64,000 nt of DNA from Globodera rostochiensis (lineage: Eukaryota > Nematoda > Chromadorea > Rhabditida > Heteroderidae): assembly GCA_018350325.1 (NCBI GenBank), contig JAEVLN010000001.1, positions 4,183,254 through 4,247,253 on the forward strand, in the 5' to 3' direction. Positions 44,841 through 57,400 of the stretch are shown here, one piece after another. The notes below the pieces were generated by a model. The model was given only the letters and a program-made list of their open reading frames with translations, was not told where the DNA came from and ran no database searches. The translations under genes were made by a program, and so were the position numbers. The first letter of the stretch is position 1. Each line of letters opens with the position of its first letter.

Positions 44841-47800
44841 TCAAGTCGCCCCTCCACCGCTTTTGGTAGCGCTTGATATGTGTTCGCAAATGTCGTTCAG
44901 TTCGCGCTTCAGTTGTCCAACCAGTGCGTCCATTTGGCGGACACGGAGCAGCATTTCCTTGCGGTGTCCCAACTCCGCCGTAGGCGCCATCTTTTGCAGT
45001 TGACCCAGCAACAGCCGCTGCTCCTCTAATTGGTGCTGCAGCGACAACGACTTCTGTTTGTGCTGCTCGCGCAACGCGTGCACTTGCTGCTTCAGAGACT
45101 CTAAACAAAATGGAAGAGGTGTGACCTAACGAGTGAATATTATGCTAAGAAGGAAGAAAGGGATCCAACAGAAATCCTTCCTATTCCCTTTTGACGGCTC
45201 TCACCTTTGCCTTCCATCGACACATTTTGCTGGTGAATAGGAAACTGCGATTTGTTTCGGCCAGTGTATACTTTGGACATCGATCCGCGGTTCAATTGGT
45301 AGCGATAGGCGCCCCCCTACAAACATTTATGGAAAAGTCACAGGGTAAGCAGAATGCCAGTCCATGATTTTTCCCGGTTTTGTTTCGAATAAAACCGTCC
45401 AACCCATACGACCACTCCAAAACATCATTAAACCCAAGGCAAAGAAAACTTTGCTAGCTGAATGACCTGATGATAGGCCATTGCTGCTGATGGCACATAA
45501 CCAGGTGAATATGGATGCGAAAACTGATTAAGTTGCTGTTGTTGGTGGTGGTAATGGTACTGCTGATTGACAATCCTAAAACAATTTAGAGTAAATTATT
45601 ATTTTATTTTCAAAAGACATTGTCGCCGGTGCCGCTTGAATTGTTGTGGTTGGTGCCACCGTCGCATGCGGTCGTTGTTGCTGGGCGACAGCGGCGGACG
45701 AAGCGCAAGCGGTGGCAGCAGCAGTGATACCGTCAACTATGGACGAAGTGACACCGTTGCTGTTCAGCTGCTGTTGTTCAGTGGAGTTGCTACCGCTGAG
45801 CATCACCAGTTGACGCTGTTTGTACGTGACAGCCGGGAGAAGCGCAGCGTCGCTAGGCGAAATCAGACCCGTCTCGGTGGAGATGGAAAAATCCAATGGA
45901 TTGTACAACAGGGGACGACTCAGAGCTATGAATGTTCGTTGATGGGTTTTCGGAAAATCTAAGTCAATTCACTCACCCGCTGTTGGCGGTAACTCTCTTT
46001 CCAGTGCTATTTTGCGTAATCGCTGAGCGTCCTCCAATACAGCATCAATTTCGGCTTCTCAAAAATGGTAAGTAACAATTATAATGCCGAAATAAAGAAA
46101 AACCCAAATTAAGGCACACACCGTCATCAGTGCTGCTCATATCGTCAATTTCAATGCGTCCATCCCAAATAGGTGCCGACGTTGTTGTCGTTGCAGAGGC
46201 ATTGGACGTCCAATTGCGATTCAAATGGACAGTTCGTTCTGGCGACACTCGGCTCCCGCGTCCGGCTTCGTCTTCATTTTCTTCTGCTTCCGTTCTTTCG
46301 ACTTTTTCAGCTTCGTCTTTTTGATGCTCATTGGCCGGCTTTGGAGACTGTTCCTTTGGGGGGGGGGGGGGAGAGGATTAGCTCAAAAAATTTTTATTAG
46401 TTAACAAACTAACTGACTTGTTCTTGAACCCGTTCCTGTTCTTTCTCCTTTTCTGCTCGATCCTTTGCCACATGTGCCCCGGTTATGTGCTCCTTGACCA
46501 GTTCCAATCCGAGTTTCCGTGGTCGTCTGATCTCCCGTTTTCGCCTAATCGTCCTGCTCATGTCGATGGTCAACACTTCCTCGTCCTCCTGCTGTTGTTT
46601 TTGTTCACGCACCTCCTCAATTCTGTCCTCTTCATTTTCAACATGTACATGCTTTAGCGCCTCCACTCTCAGCTGCTGTTGCTGATCCACCTCCAATCGA
46701 GGACGTTTCCTCGCACCAATTTCTGCGTGTTCATCGCCCCCATATTCATTATTGGACTCAACCTGTATCAAAATTTATAAATGCCATCCCAACGCACGTA
46801 CCCCCTCGACGGACACTCTCTTCGGCCTCCGTTCCGCCCCTTCTCCGTCCTCCGCCGCCGTTCGCTGACGTTTCGTTTCTTTGATCGCTCTCTGAAAAAT
46901 TGAGGCGCCCGTCTGCTGTTGTGTTGCGATCAATGTCAGCCGTTGCGGCGGTCGCTTGTTTGTCGGTTGCGCTTCGGCTGCCATCAAACCATCACCCTCC
47001 GCACTCTCCGGAGTCCCGGAGAACGGCACAGAAAGCACTCGAACCTGAGGGAAATTCGTAAAGTCAAAAAGTTGGATTCCGACCTGCGGTCGCACGACGA
47101 CTGTCGCTTTCTGTTGCTCTTTTGGAGGTGAAGTCGCACTGTTTGCAGTCGTTGTCTGCTGCTGTTGCTGAATCGCTCGTTGGAATATCAGCGACCCACC
47201 GCCGAATACGACGCGGCGGCGGGGCGGTTTGGCGGGCACAACATTCGACGACTGTTCCTTTTGTTGGGTATTCTCTGCCAAAGTCGCCTTTGAGTGGGGT
47301 GAAAGCGCGCGGATTGTTCGGATGAACTAAAAACGATGTTAATTAATTTAATTATTATGCATTTCAAAATTCGCCTTTTGTTTTCTCGGAATGACCACGT
47401 CCGCCTCGTTGGTCGGCTGTTCCTCGGGCATTGGCCGCCGTCTGTCTACGCCTTTCGCTGTTGCGACTGCGATGTCCAATTGATTGACAATTACTTTCGC
47501 ATAATTTGTTGTGGTCACCGCCGTCTCTACGGGCACAACGCCTCCACTGAGCAGCACCTTTGGGGAGGAGCCGACTGATAACGGACGGGTAGAGGCGGGG
47601 GAAAGCGGCGACGGGGAACGGGCGATGGCATGGACGCGAGGATGGGCGGTAGGCGTAAATTGGACCGGCACAGAAACAACGGAGCGGAGAGCGGGCGGGC
47701 CTTTGCTGGGCAATACCACCGGTTTTCGATCAGGAGAAATCTGAAAGAATGTTTTGCAACAAAAAATCAGAAACACTTCCAATGAAATCTTCTTGAAAAT

Positions 47801-49063
47801 TATGGATATTCAATGATTGCAATTGTTTCTTTACCATAAAGTAAATTCCTTTGGCGTCACACTTTTTCTGCTCATCTTTCCCAAATGCCCTCCAATTTGT
47901 TGTTTTTTTTCTTTCTTCAATTTTCCCTTTTTCTTCACCATTTTTTTGTCGTAATTTCACATAATTTTTGTCATTCTGAGAGATTCAAGGGGTTTTCAAA
48001 AGCAAAATTTCCTATAAATTTCCAATCCCTCGCCCATTTACGCTGTGATCACCGCCATGTCTTTGTGGCGATGGTCGTGTCCGCCGCGGAGGCGTTCGTT
48101 TTGTGCCTCCCCCGCCGCCTCTGTCGTGCCGTGGGGGTGAGCGACTGCGCGAGAGGGCACGACTTTTGGGAACGGCGCTGTGATGGTTGGACGACGGCTG
48201 ACGCCCTTTCTGTTGGGACGGATGCCGCGGCACTCCGCGCTCCCGGGACAACGAAGTCGATGAATCAGCAGACGAAGGACCGTTGGCATTGGTTTTGTCC
48301 ATGGACTTGGCCGATTCCCTGGAAACCGTCGAGAAAAGATTTTTAAAAAGAATACAAACTTCGTTCGTCCCTCGCGTTTCATCGGCTTTTCCGCCAGCGA
48401 AGACACTTTCTCCGCCGCCTTTCCTTCGCCGTTCCCTTTGCTCGCCGTCCGTTCGGCCGCCGACCGTTTTTTTTCTTTGTCTGTCAATATTTCTGCTGAA
48501 TTTTGCAGTTGTTGGGCCGACGACGTCGAACTGAGGGCGGTAGCATTTTTCACCTTTTGGAAGAAGCCAAAGAGCCTGAAAAAATTGAGCAAATTTTAGC
48601 AATTCAAATTTGGTACTTTGGCGTTATCCGACCCCCCCCCCCACCCCAAAACCAATTTGTTTGTGATGACTTGCCATTCCACAAAATCGGGAGTTTTGTC
48701 GCCCAAAAACAGTTTCAGGTCTGTCTTCATGCGCATCTTGTCCTTTTTGTTCCCGACCATAATCATCACATAGTCGGGCAACTCGTCGTCCACGTCGATG
48801 CCAAATTCCTCAATTTTGGCGCGTACAGCCGCCTAGAAAAGGGAAGCATATTTCAAAAAAAGTGAGTAATTAGCTCGAGTTTACTCCAAATCCGAACTCC
48901 TAGCAGTTATTAATCTCCAACCCTATTTAACACATAATGCACAAAATAGAATCTATTTTAGCAACTATTTATTTGAGGTTTTAGCAACTAAAAATACGGA
49001 CCCAAGGCATAAGAGATAACAAACCCGCAGTTTCCGCGTGAATTCGGAGTTTTGAGGGACCAT
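44841..49063 (-). CDS. sut-2: SUT-2/ZC3H14/Nab2-like protein (no CCCH fingers seen)
   Basis: Nab2/ZC3H14 proteins bind poly(A) RNA and limit tail length in the nucleus. Exon 1 (49063-49025) MVPQNSEFTRKLR joins exon 2 (48832-48674) AAVRAKIEEFGIDVDDELPD, YVMIMVGNKKDKMRMKTD, FLGDKTPDFVEW and exon 3 (48575-48360) LFGFFQKVKNA. Together these match the N-terminal PWI-like domain of ZC3H14 position by position. Exon 4 (48318 to about 48039) is Ser/Arg-rich (ALSRSRSPPRHDR). Later exons contain RRRVVFGGGSLIFQRAI and a second IFQRAI, low-complexity Gln/Ser stretches, and a final coiled coil (ESLKQQVHALREQHKQ, ending GGGAT). The tandem CCCH zinc fingers that define the family C-terminus are not present anywhere down to 44841. 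The model could be two genes, split near 46775. The exon 2-3 intron uses GC-AG (TG/GCAAGT). Confidence 0.7.
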
Positions 49064-49555
49064 TTTGCTGCCAGAAATTATCAGGTCCAATGCAAAGCAT
49101 AAAATATTATTTTCTGCAGAGAAGCTAAATCTTGAATATGCTTAATTTAAAAAAAAAATTGCAGATGCATATTTCCAGGGCAAACTTGCATAGAACACGA
49201 ATCCGAGCTCATTTTGCGAATATCGAACCCCGAACTCAAACATTTCTCGAAATTTGAGAAACGTGAAAATGACAGGATGACATTTCATCCATGCGACACT
49301 TCATCCACTAACCTAAAAACGACATTTCATCCAAGCGACATTTCATCCAATTTGCGTTAGTGGATGAAGTGTCGCGTGGATGAAATTTGAAAAGGGAGGA
49401 CCTAAATTGAAAGCAGATTTCAATCTTAAAGTCATTTGTTTTCAACTTTTTTACTGACCTTTAAGATACAAAAAAGGCAAAAACTTCGAGCTGCTCAACA
49501 GGGCACATGAACTATTATCTTTTAGATAGTTCTCATTACACCGAAATTGTTTATA
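49064..49555. promoter_or_regulatory. Shared divergent promoter region, SUT-2-like / EXOSC10
   Basis: The 492 bases between the two divergent start codons must hold both promoters unless upstream non-coding exons exist. A 105-base imperfect hairpin (49282-49386) lies inside. No TATA box stands out. Confidence 0.5.
49282..49386. mobile_element. MITE-like hairpin
   Basis: ATTTCATCCATGCGACACTT (49282) through CATCCACTAAC is mirrored by GTTAGTGGATGAAGTGTCGC (49356) through GTGGATGAAAT, about 29 of 31 bases complementary. The loop holds two more TTTCATCCAAGCGACA-like copies. It is read as a miniature inverted-repeat element or a structured promoter palindrome; no clear target duplication. Confidence 0.6.
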
Positions 49556-52500
49556 ATGGCCGACCAGAACACCTCGGCCTCGAAGGACTCTACTTCAACA
49601 GAAGCATCTCCACTTGAAAATGTTTCGGAGCTTTGCAAGGCAATTTTATTTAAATTTCAAAGCAGTTTCAACGGAGAATATTACTCCAAAATTATTGTTT
49701 CAGAATATTCACAACTATGACCTGTAAAAAATTGCTCTTTTTTTTGAAGAAACTCCAAGTGGCAACCGCAAATTTGGTCCGTCAATCCAATAAATTGCCG
49801 ATGTTGGGCGACGGTCACGAGCTGTACTCGTCCTTTGCTGATTATGCGGAATTTATGAGACTTCAAAGAAATCGAATTGTCATTTTGTACGGATTATTTT
49901 GGTTTAGAAAAAATAAGATTTGAGGATGACAATTTTCATAAACAAATAGTAAAAACAAAAACGTTAACTTTTAAGGCTTCGGACTCTCACCAATCATCAA
50001 TGTCGTCTGAATGAGTCTGTTTTGGGTGAAGACATGGGACCATTGGTCGGCTTCAGTGATGCGCTCATTGATCGTGCGGTTAGTTGGGTTGGATGTTTGC
50101 AGGTGGTTCGGGCGGAACTGGAAGCATTTCGGAGTTAATTATGGGCCAAAAGTGTTAAAAATTATGAAATTTTCTTAAGGACTTGAAATTTTTTTCCTAA
50201 AGATCCTGCATATTTTGCTATGCAAGTCTCAATCCCTTTTGATTTAGGCCATTGCGTTGGAGGATCATCAGCGATCGCTGACCCAAGATCGTGTCCGAGC
50301 CCGACAGGTCGCGTTGGGTGCTGAGCAGATCCAGAGCAGCAGCAGCAGTGGCGCCGTTGGACAGGGGTCATCTGCTCGGGTGCCATCAACTTCGACTGTT
50401 AAGCTTGGCTCAGCTGCGGATGCGTTCAAAAAGCCGACCAGCGGCGGAGGCACTTTTCGGGACGGCGGCGGCCGTTATGCACTTCTTTCTGAGACTACCG
50501 AAGTGATGACATTTGCGAATGCGACCAATCGATGTGAAAGTTCGCAAACGAGCGAAGCCAATGCGATCCCGTCGGCTGCAGTCGTACGGCCTGGCCAAAC
50601 CATTTTGGTGAACGGTCTTTTGAACCGGTGAATAAATTATTTTCACCATTTACAGAAGCCCCAGCGGGCATTCCGAGAGGCGATCAACAACTCGGACTTG
50701 CCATATGTACCCAAATTGCGCTTCAAGCATAATCCCATCGTTGACGAGTCAATGAGGGTTATTGGTGGCGGTGTTGGAAGAAGCGGGGGAAAGATGCGGC
50801 TAATGTTGGCAGGATCTGACACTGCCGAAAATGGGCAGGGGGAGGACGGGGAAGTGACCGCCAGGGGATGGCCAAGCGATGCGTTGTCCGCAGCCGACGA
50901 AAGCGGAAGAGCGATGAATGGGGGGATAACGGCGGTGGCGGACACTTCGGCGGAACATCCGTACGCGGAAGAGTTGGCACAATTCGACCCGAGTCGGCAC
51001 AACCATCTGTTGGCGATGCCGGAAGCTATCAAAGTCGGTGTTTTTATGGGAGCATTGTCAGATTTAAAATTTTGCAAAGTTGCTATCCGTCCCGCTTTTA
51101 GGAAGCACTTCCCTTAAATGACTCCCCGCTGATTTGGGTTCGTCAGCGAACGGATTTGGAAGCGCTGGTCGATGAGCTGAATGCCGTTAACGAATTTGCC
51201 TTTGATGTTGAGGTTTGCTTTCTTTTTTTTCGTTAAATTTCACCAAATTCGTTGAAATGTTGCTGCTTCAGCATCATTCATCCCGCACCTTCCTCGGCCT
51301 CACTTGCCTGCTGCAGATTTCCACTCGTTCCGCTGATTATCTTGTTGACCCATTCCCTCTGTGGCAGCACATGCATTTGCTCAACGACCCGTTCACCAAC
51401 CCGCGCATTGTCAAAGCACGCGATTTTTCCATTTAAACACATCAATGTGATGGGTTTAACGACCGATTTTTGAGGTGGCATTCTCGGCCGATTGTGACGT
51501 GCTTTGGCTTCAGCGAGACTTTGGCATTTACGTGGTCGGTTTGTTCGACTGTCGCCTTGGCTCGGCATGGCTTCGCAGCAACACAACCGCCATGAACAAT
51601 GTAGCTGACTGTGGTGGCAATGGTGGGGGAAGTTTGGCCCAACTGCTGGCAGATTTGTTGGGCGTCCGATTGGATAAACAATTCCAGTTGGCTGATTGGA
51701 GGCTCAGGTGGATTTTTTTTGAATTTTTATTCAAATGTAGAATCATTTAGGCCCTTAACTGGATCAATGATCAACTACGCGCGGTCGGACACCCATTTTC
51801 TGTTGGACTGCTTTGACCGCTTTAAATTGGAGTTGGCCAAGCACCGATCGCACAACGACGCGGCCCGTTCTGCACTTTACGAAGTTTATATGCAAAGTGC
51901 TCAAATTTGTTCGTTGGTGAGTTATTTTAGTCACTTTTTTGTCCATTTCTGATTTAAAATGTTCATTTTGTTCTTTGCCATAGGTGTATAAACAGCCGCG
52001 CTTTAACCCGAAAGGTTATATGAAATTGCTTCGACGCGGCCGTCGCTTCAACAATCGCCAATTGGAAGCTCTTGCGCGTCTTTGGGCGTGGCGCGACCGA
52101 ACGGCACGCGAAAGAGACGAATCGCTCCATTTTGTGCTGCCCGACCATATGATGCTGCAGATGGCGGAGGTGTGAATAATCGATAATTTGGGTTGGACTC
52201 GGACGGGCGCCTGAGTCGGGTGGGTGGTCGCCCGACTGATGGCAAATATTTGGTCCCGATGTCCGCGAGGGAATGGCCACCCGGACAAAAAAATTAAATA
52301 AATGCCCACCCAGAAATTCTTCCCGGGCTTTTGATTGTCGTTAAAAGCAATTGGATTATGTCAGTTACTAACCTTGTTGCCCTTTTGTTTCTGAAAAAAA
52401 GGTTTTTGTTTTGTTATTATAGACATTGCCTCGCGAGCCCAGCGGAATTCTCGCCTGTTGTGCTCCAGTGCCGCCGATCGTCCGCAATGAACAAGCTGCC

Positions 52501-53930
52501 TTACACAAGTTTGTATTCGCTGAAAGATAATTATTAAGGTTGGCTCATTTCTTTTCGCTTAGAATCGTCAGTTATGCGCGTGATTTGCCGTTGGAGCAGT
52601 CCGTGCCGTCCGGTCAGTCGGTCGTTGCTATACCCGCTCAGGAGCGCAACGCGGACGAAGTGCTTATTGAATTCGACGTTAATCGAATCACGGCACAACG
52701 TGCCAAATTGGACCTGCGCATTGACCTCTCCCGTGCATACAAATCCATGCTGACAACGACGGCAGACGATGCCGCAACTCTAATGGGCAGAAAAAACGCA
52801 GTCGACACAACTCCGTCCTCCGACACAATGAAAAAGGTTTATTCGAAGTTTATTTTGAATAATTATGCCCAATCAATTGTTCTTCGCTGTGGGTGTAAAT
52901 GGCATTTTCATCGTTTATTCATATTGCAGCTTGTCGCAATTGCCAAGCGTTGGGAGCATTTGAAGGATGTCAAACGAGCGGATGCTGACATTGGGCAGCA
53001 GACGGGCGGTCAGAATGAGTCTGAGCTCAAAAAACTTCTGAAAAAACGGAGGAGGTCCGTCCGAACGGTTGTGTTGGTCGACGGAGAGCACAGTGGGGAC
53101 GAACAAGTGCGTTTTTCACGGGTATTTTGGGTTTTTCTGGACATAGTTCTAAAGATAGACACATGACAAAATCTCAGAAATTCGGAGAAAACAAAATCAT
53201 TTGTCGTCGCTTTGTATTGCTTTTTTTCATAGCATCGTGAGGAGGTGGAATGCCGCAAGGAGCAAATCCGAAACCGAATTGAATTCGAATGGGTCAGTCC
53301 GTATGACACTTATGTGCTGGTTGCACGACAGAAAACGGTTAGTTGGCGAGGTGATTTTGTGATGGTCCTCGATACCCGTTTTTTAGCGTGAAAGCGGTGC
53401 ATCCAACACCCGAGGAACCGATATCAACAGTAACAGCATCGATGTCCCTGTTGATGACGTTATGTTGATGGATGGGTCGTCCCATCCGAGTTCGACGTTG
53501 GGCACACGCCGTAGAGGAGCCATTCAGGCCACAACGATTGTCCAAAGAATGACGGAGAAGACAACGATCAGATCGTCAGTGAACAGTGATGGGTTGTTGG
53601 AAGAGTTTGAAGAAAGGGATGAAGAGTTTGTGGGGCAGAAGAGTACGAAAAGGAAGCTCTATTCGCATTTGGATGACGACGATGCGGGGGAGCAAAAGCC
53701 AGAGGTGAAGGAGGAGGAACAGACGGCCAACGATGCCGGCGACGGCGACGAAATCAACTGCGTTGTTGTTGTGGACGAGGAAGAGCGCGCGTTTTTTGCC
53801 GATCCGTCAAACTTGACTCGGAAGGCGCGCAAGCGACAGTGGAAGAAGGTGAAGGTGATGTTTTAATATTTTTTTAGTAATTTTGGTTTTGCAGATGGGT
53901 CAGGCAGCCGAAGTCCACTTAAGTAAATAA
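49556..53930 (+). CDS. EXOSC10: Exosome component 10 / Rrp6 3'-5' exoribonuclease
   Basis: Nuclear exosome DEDD-type exonuclease acting in rRNA processing and RNA surveillance. The start MADQNTSASKDS is followed by the PMC2NT region (LVRQSNKLPMLGDGHELYSS) and a linker with FREAINNSDLPYVPKLRF. The catalytic domain has Exo I FAFDVEHHSSRTFLGLTCLL, Exo II SADCDVLWLQRDFG and Exo III INYARSDTHFLLD, with QLADWRLRPL between. The HRDC domain is LEALARLWAWRDRTARERD with VLPDHMMLQMAE, followed by LPREPSGILACC. The catalytic Asp/Glu/Asp/Asp set is present. The tail is acidic and Lys-rich (SNLTRKARKRQWKK) and the last exon, 53895-53930, encodes MGQAAEVHLSK. Intron 51416-51474 requires a GC donor (AAA/GCACGC) to keep the conserved IVK-VAFSAD join. 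The first intron (after about 49638) may also be GC-AG. Confidence 0.95.
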
Positions 53931-54463
53931 GTTTATCGGAAGATGAGTGTATAAATAACAATGGATAATTTCCGAATTGTTGCGTATTGTGCCCGTTATT
54001 TTTTGCCTGCTGAATGCGTCTGATTTATATGCACTTTTAGTATCCCGAATTCTTTGTTACCGCATTTCGACAAAATTATTGTTGCTGCTGTTTTACTAGT
54101 AAAAGGAAACTACTAATATTTGGGAAAAAATGTTTACGGGTGACCAAATTTTTTTAATTCGCCATTGCAAAATTCGTAATTTTTTGGAGCCAGAAGTGAG
54201 AATTCTCAAAAAAAAAATTGCATTTTTAAAAATTATTTAAAATGCACTTATTTTGGTGTAATTTTGATAAAATTGTTTGAGGAACTCCTTTTTGGCCTTG
54301 CTATCACGAGGAAACTAAAAATCGCCCCTAAAACCCAAACATTTTGGGAAACAATTTAAACTGTTGTCGGTTTAAATGATACAAAAAAGCAACATAAAAC
54401 TCTTTTAACAATAGTGAACAAAGTCAAGTAGGGGCAGGGTGCGGGAGAGTTGCTTTGTGTTTG
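53931..54463. other. Convergent intergenic region, EXOSC10 / SIPA1L
   Basis: About 530 AT-rich bases form the two 3' flanks. An A9 run near 54209 and short homopolymers are the only features seen. Confidence 0.6.
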
Positions 54464-57400
54464 TTACAATTCCTCGTCCTCCTCCTCAAACGGAGGCGGA
54501 ATAATTGAGAATCGCTCGCAGTACTCCATGATCATTTGAAGCTGCCGCCTTGTGCTTTCGTGAGCACGCTGTTCCTGAATGGAGTTTCGTTCGCGACTTT
54601 TAATTTGAAAACAAAAGCATTTTATAATTATAAACAAAAGGTCTGTCGCCTTTCCCCGGTCCAACCGCCTGAAGTTGAGCACGATACTGTTCCAGTTCGG
54701 CTTCCAGCTCCCGCTTTTCGGCAACTGTCTTCTGCAGACACCACTGGTACCTGGACAGCTCGCCGTCCGTTGACACTCGCCTTCTCTGATTCTGTTGCGC
54801 CCGATCGACGCCTTCACTGTTGCCTGCCGACATTGTTTTAACACAAAGTGCCGTAGCTGAAGTCATTGCAGTACCGCCACAAACTGGCGTCGTCTGCTGC
54901 ATGAGGAGTGAGTCGGATAAGAGCGTCTCCTCCAGGGAGGTTGGCACAACACTCGCCAGCGACGATTTTGGGGAGACGGGAGGGACGGGCGGCTTGGTAG
55001 TCACGTCATCGGAACGGGCACGGCCGAACGCACTGGACGACGACACTTGACTCTGCCGGGACATGGGCAAGGGCATTCACAAATCTCCCACCAAATGCGT
55101 CCTAATGATACTTTTTGTGGATGACTCGGCCCTGTGAATGAGGTATGCTGTGGCCGATGGTTGAGCCGCGATTGGATGGAGTCAACGGACGAATTGGTCT
55201 CCAACGGATGTGCGCGGTTGGCTACCGAACCGAATGTTGGCGCACTTAAGTAGCTGTGTTTTTTCTTTGTCAGAGATCATCGGCAAAAAGGTTTTGCAAT
55301 TTACAAAAATGTTAATTTGTGCCTACGAGAATTTTTTTCGCTCAGTCACCGCCATCAGCGACATGGGCGGCGGAGTGCTGTTGCCCCAGGACTCGCTGGA
55401 CGAATTGGAGCTCAGTTTAACGTCTCCCCGTCGCTGCTGGTCACGCAACGCGAACATTTGCTGATAGGCCAACGGTTGTCGGGCAAAAGAGTCGGGGGTG
55501 AGCAGCTGTTGACACTCCAGACCGCGCACGGCGGGACAATTGGGGTCTAAAATGAAACAGGGAGAAGAAATGGCGCTTTTTTTGTTGTTGAGAGAAAGAT
55601 TCTCTCCCATCGCCCACCTTCACATCCCCGTCTTGGGTTCCCATCTGAGGCCGGGGCGATCATTGTGACCTGAAACGATGTGACGGGAAAATGGGCGGGC
55701 CGATTCCTCTCCGTTTTTTGCCTTAATCTGTGACCGCTCCACAAGCAAAATTGCAATATGCTCCTGGCTAAAGGTGAAAAATGCCGCATTTTCCAACTGA
55801 AAAAAGAGACCACATTTTTCAATCAATGGAATCGTCAAAAGAAAAACCTCCACAATCCGAGAGCCCTGGCGCAAACCAACCCTCCAGGCACTCTGAGAGA
55901 AAGTCATTTTTTAATCCAATGTCCTGCAACACCACACCTTGTTCATGTCCACATCCGTGACGATGCCCTCCTCCTGGACGTGGAAGCCGAACGATTCGGC
56001 CTGTGCCTTGTTCTTGTGCAAAATGACCTTAAACAACGCACAGAATAAACCAATCGATTAATTTGAAAGCGGAGACATTCCAAAAAGAAAAATTCAAATT
56101 AAATGCTATTGTTAGCTTCCTCCGAATAAACGACGGCGCATCCGTCAATGTTTCTGCTGACCTCCTTGGCCTCCTCTCCGTTCGTGACGGCCGCAAGTCG
56201 TTTCAGCAACAGAACCAACTCGCGTTCACTGCCATCTGGAGAAGCGCACCAAAGCAGCAACAAATCGCCGTGGTCGAAGAAGATTTTGACCCTTCACACA
56301 ATTTTAAAATAACCAGAAACCAAAAAAGTCTTTAAAATTATTTTAAATTGTTGGATTAACTCATAACCAACCAACCCCCCATCAGCGGCTTGGATCCATC
56401 CCAGGATTGAATGGGTGGGCGTAGAGAACACGGCCAACCCGGAGGGGACTGAGAGAAGAACGAGAGTGTCGACGGACAGGCCAAGTACGGCGGGCGTTCG
56501 TTGGCCGCTGGAGTGGTCAAATACATCGACTTGCCTGGAGGGGATAAGGAATAATTTAATAATTGGTCGCAATTACCAGGAAATAGCGGCGCGGACCGCG
56601 GCGTCCAGCACCGGTTTGGGGACGACGCGTTCTTTGCGTTTCACTGAGCCGCCCAACAGCCGCGAGGCAATGCGCGACGCGCCTTCGTTGGAATGGGCGG
56701 CGCCCGCGTAATTCTCCAGCAAATCCTTCAGAGCCTCGCGCCGCGTCCGCGCGGCCATCGAAGCGAATTTGCGTGAACTGCGAAAAGCGTTGGAAAAATG
56801 GAAATTGCCAAAGTTTTGGAAACAAAAAAAGGAGACAAATTCTGAAAAACCCACCGATGGACGGCATTTTCGGCGTTGATGATTTTGGTGATGAGAAAGT
56901 CGTGGAATTCGGCACTTTTCTGCAAAATTTAAAAAATAAACAATTTCTCTAAATCCATATACTATAAACTAAAAGCATAAGACAAAAGTCGGATTTTTGG
57001 CACCTGAAAGGTGGCACTTGCGGGGACGGGGGATCCGAACGCAGGCACGTCTTTGGCACGCGACACAGCGACCCGATATGTTACACCCTCTGTAAGCGGG
57101 TTGCAAGCACGGACGACGATGAAGACGTGCTGGAAGTGGGAGCGAACGGTGATGGGCGAAAAAGGCAAAGCATCAGGCTCTTGGAAGATGATGGTGACCT
57201 GAGAAACAACGGATTTTTGAGGAAACGATCGCACACAAAATAATTTGCAAATTTGCTTGCCATGTCGTTGCCGATGTGCCTCTTTCGGTACAGCTGCTGT
57301 TTGTTGTTTGGAGTAAAGGGCAACATCGTGGAGACGTGGAACATTATTTGGGCCGAATGGTGCTCAGTGTAAATGCTGTACAGTCCGGTGGTGTCGCCGC

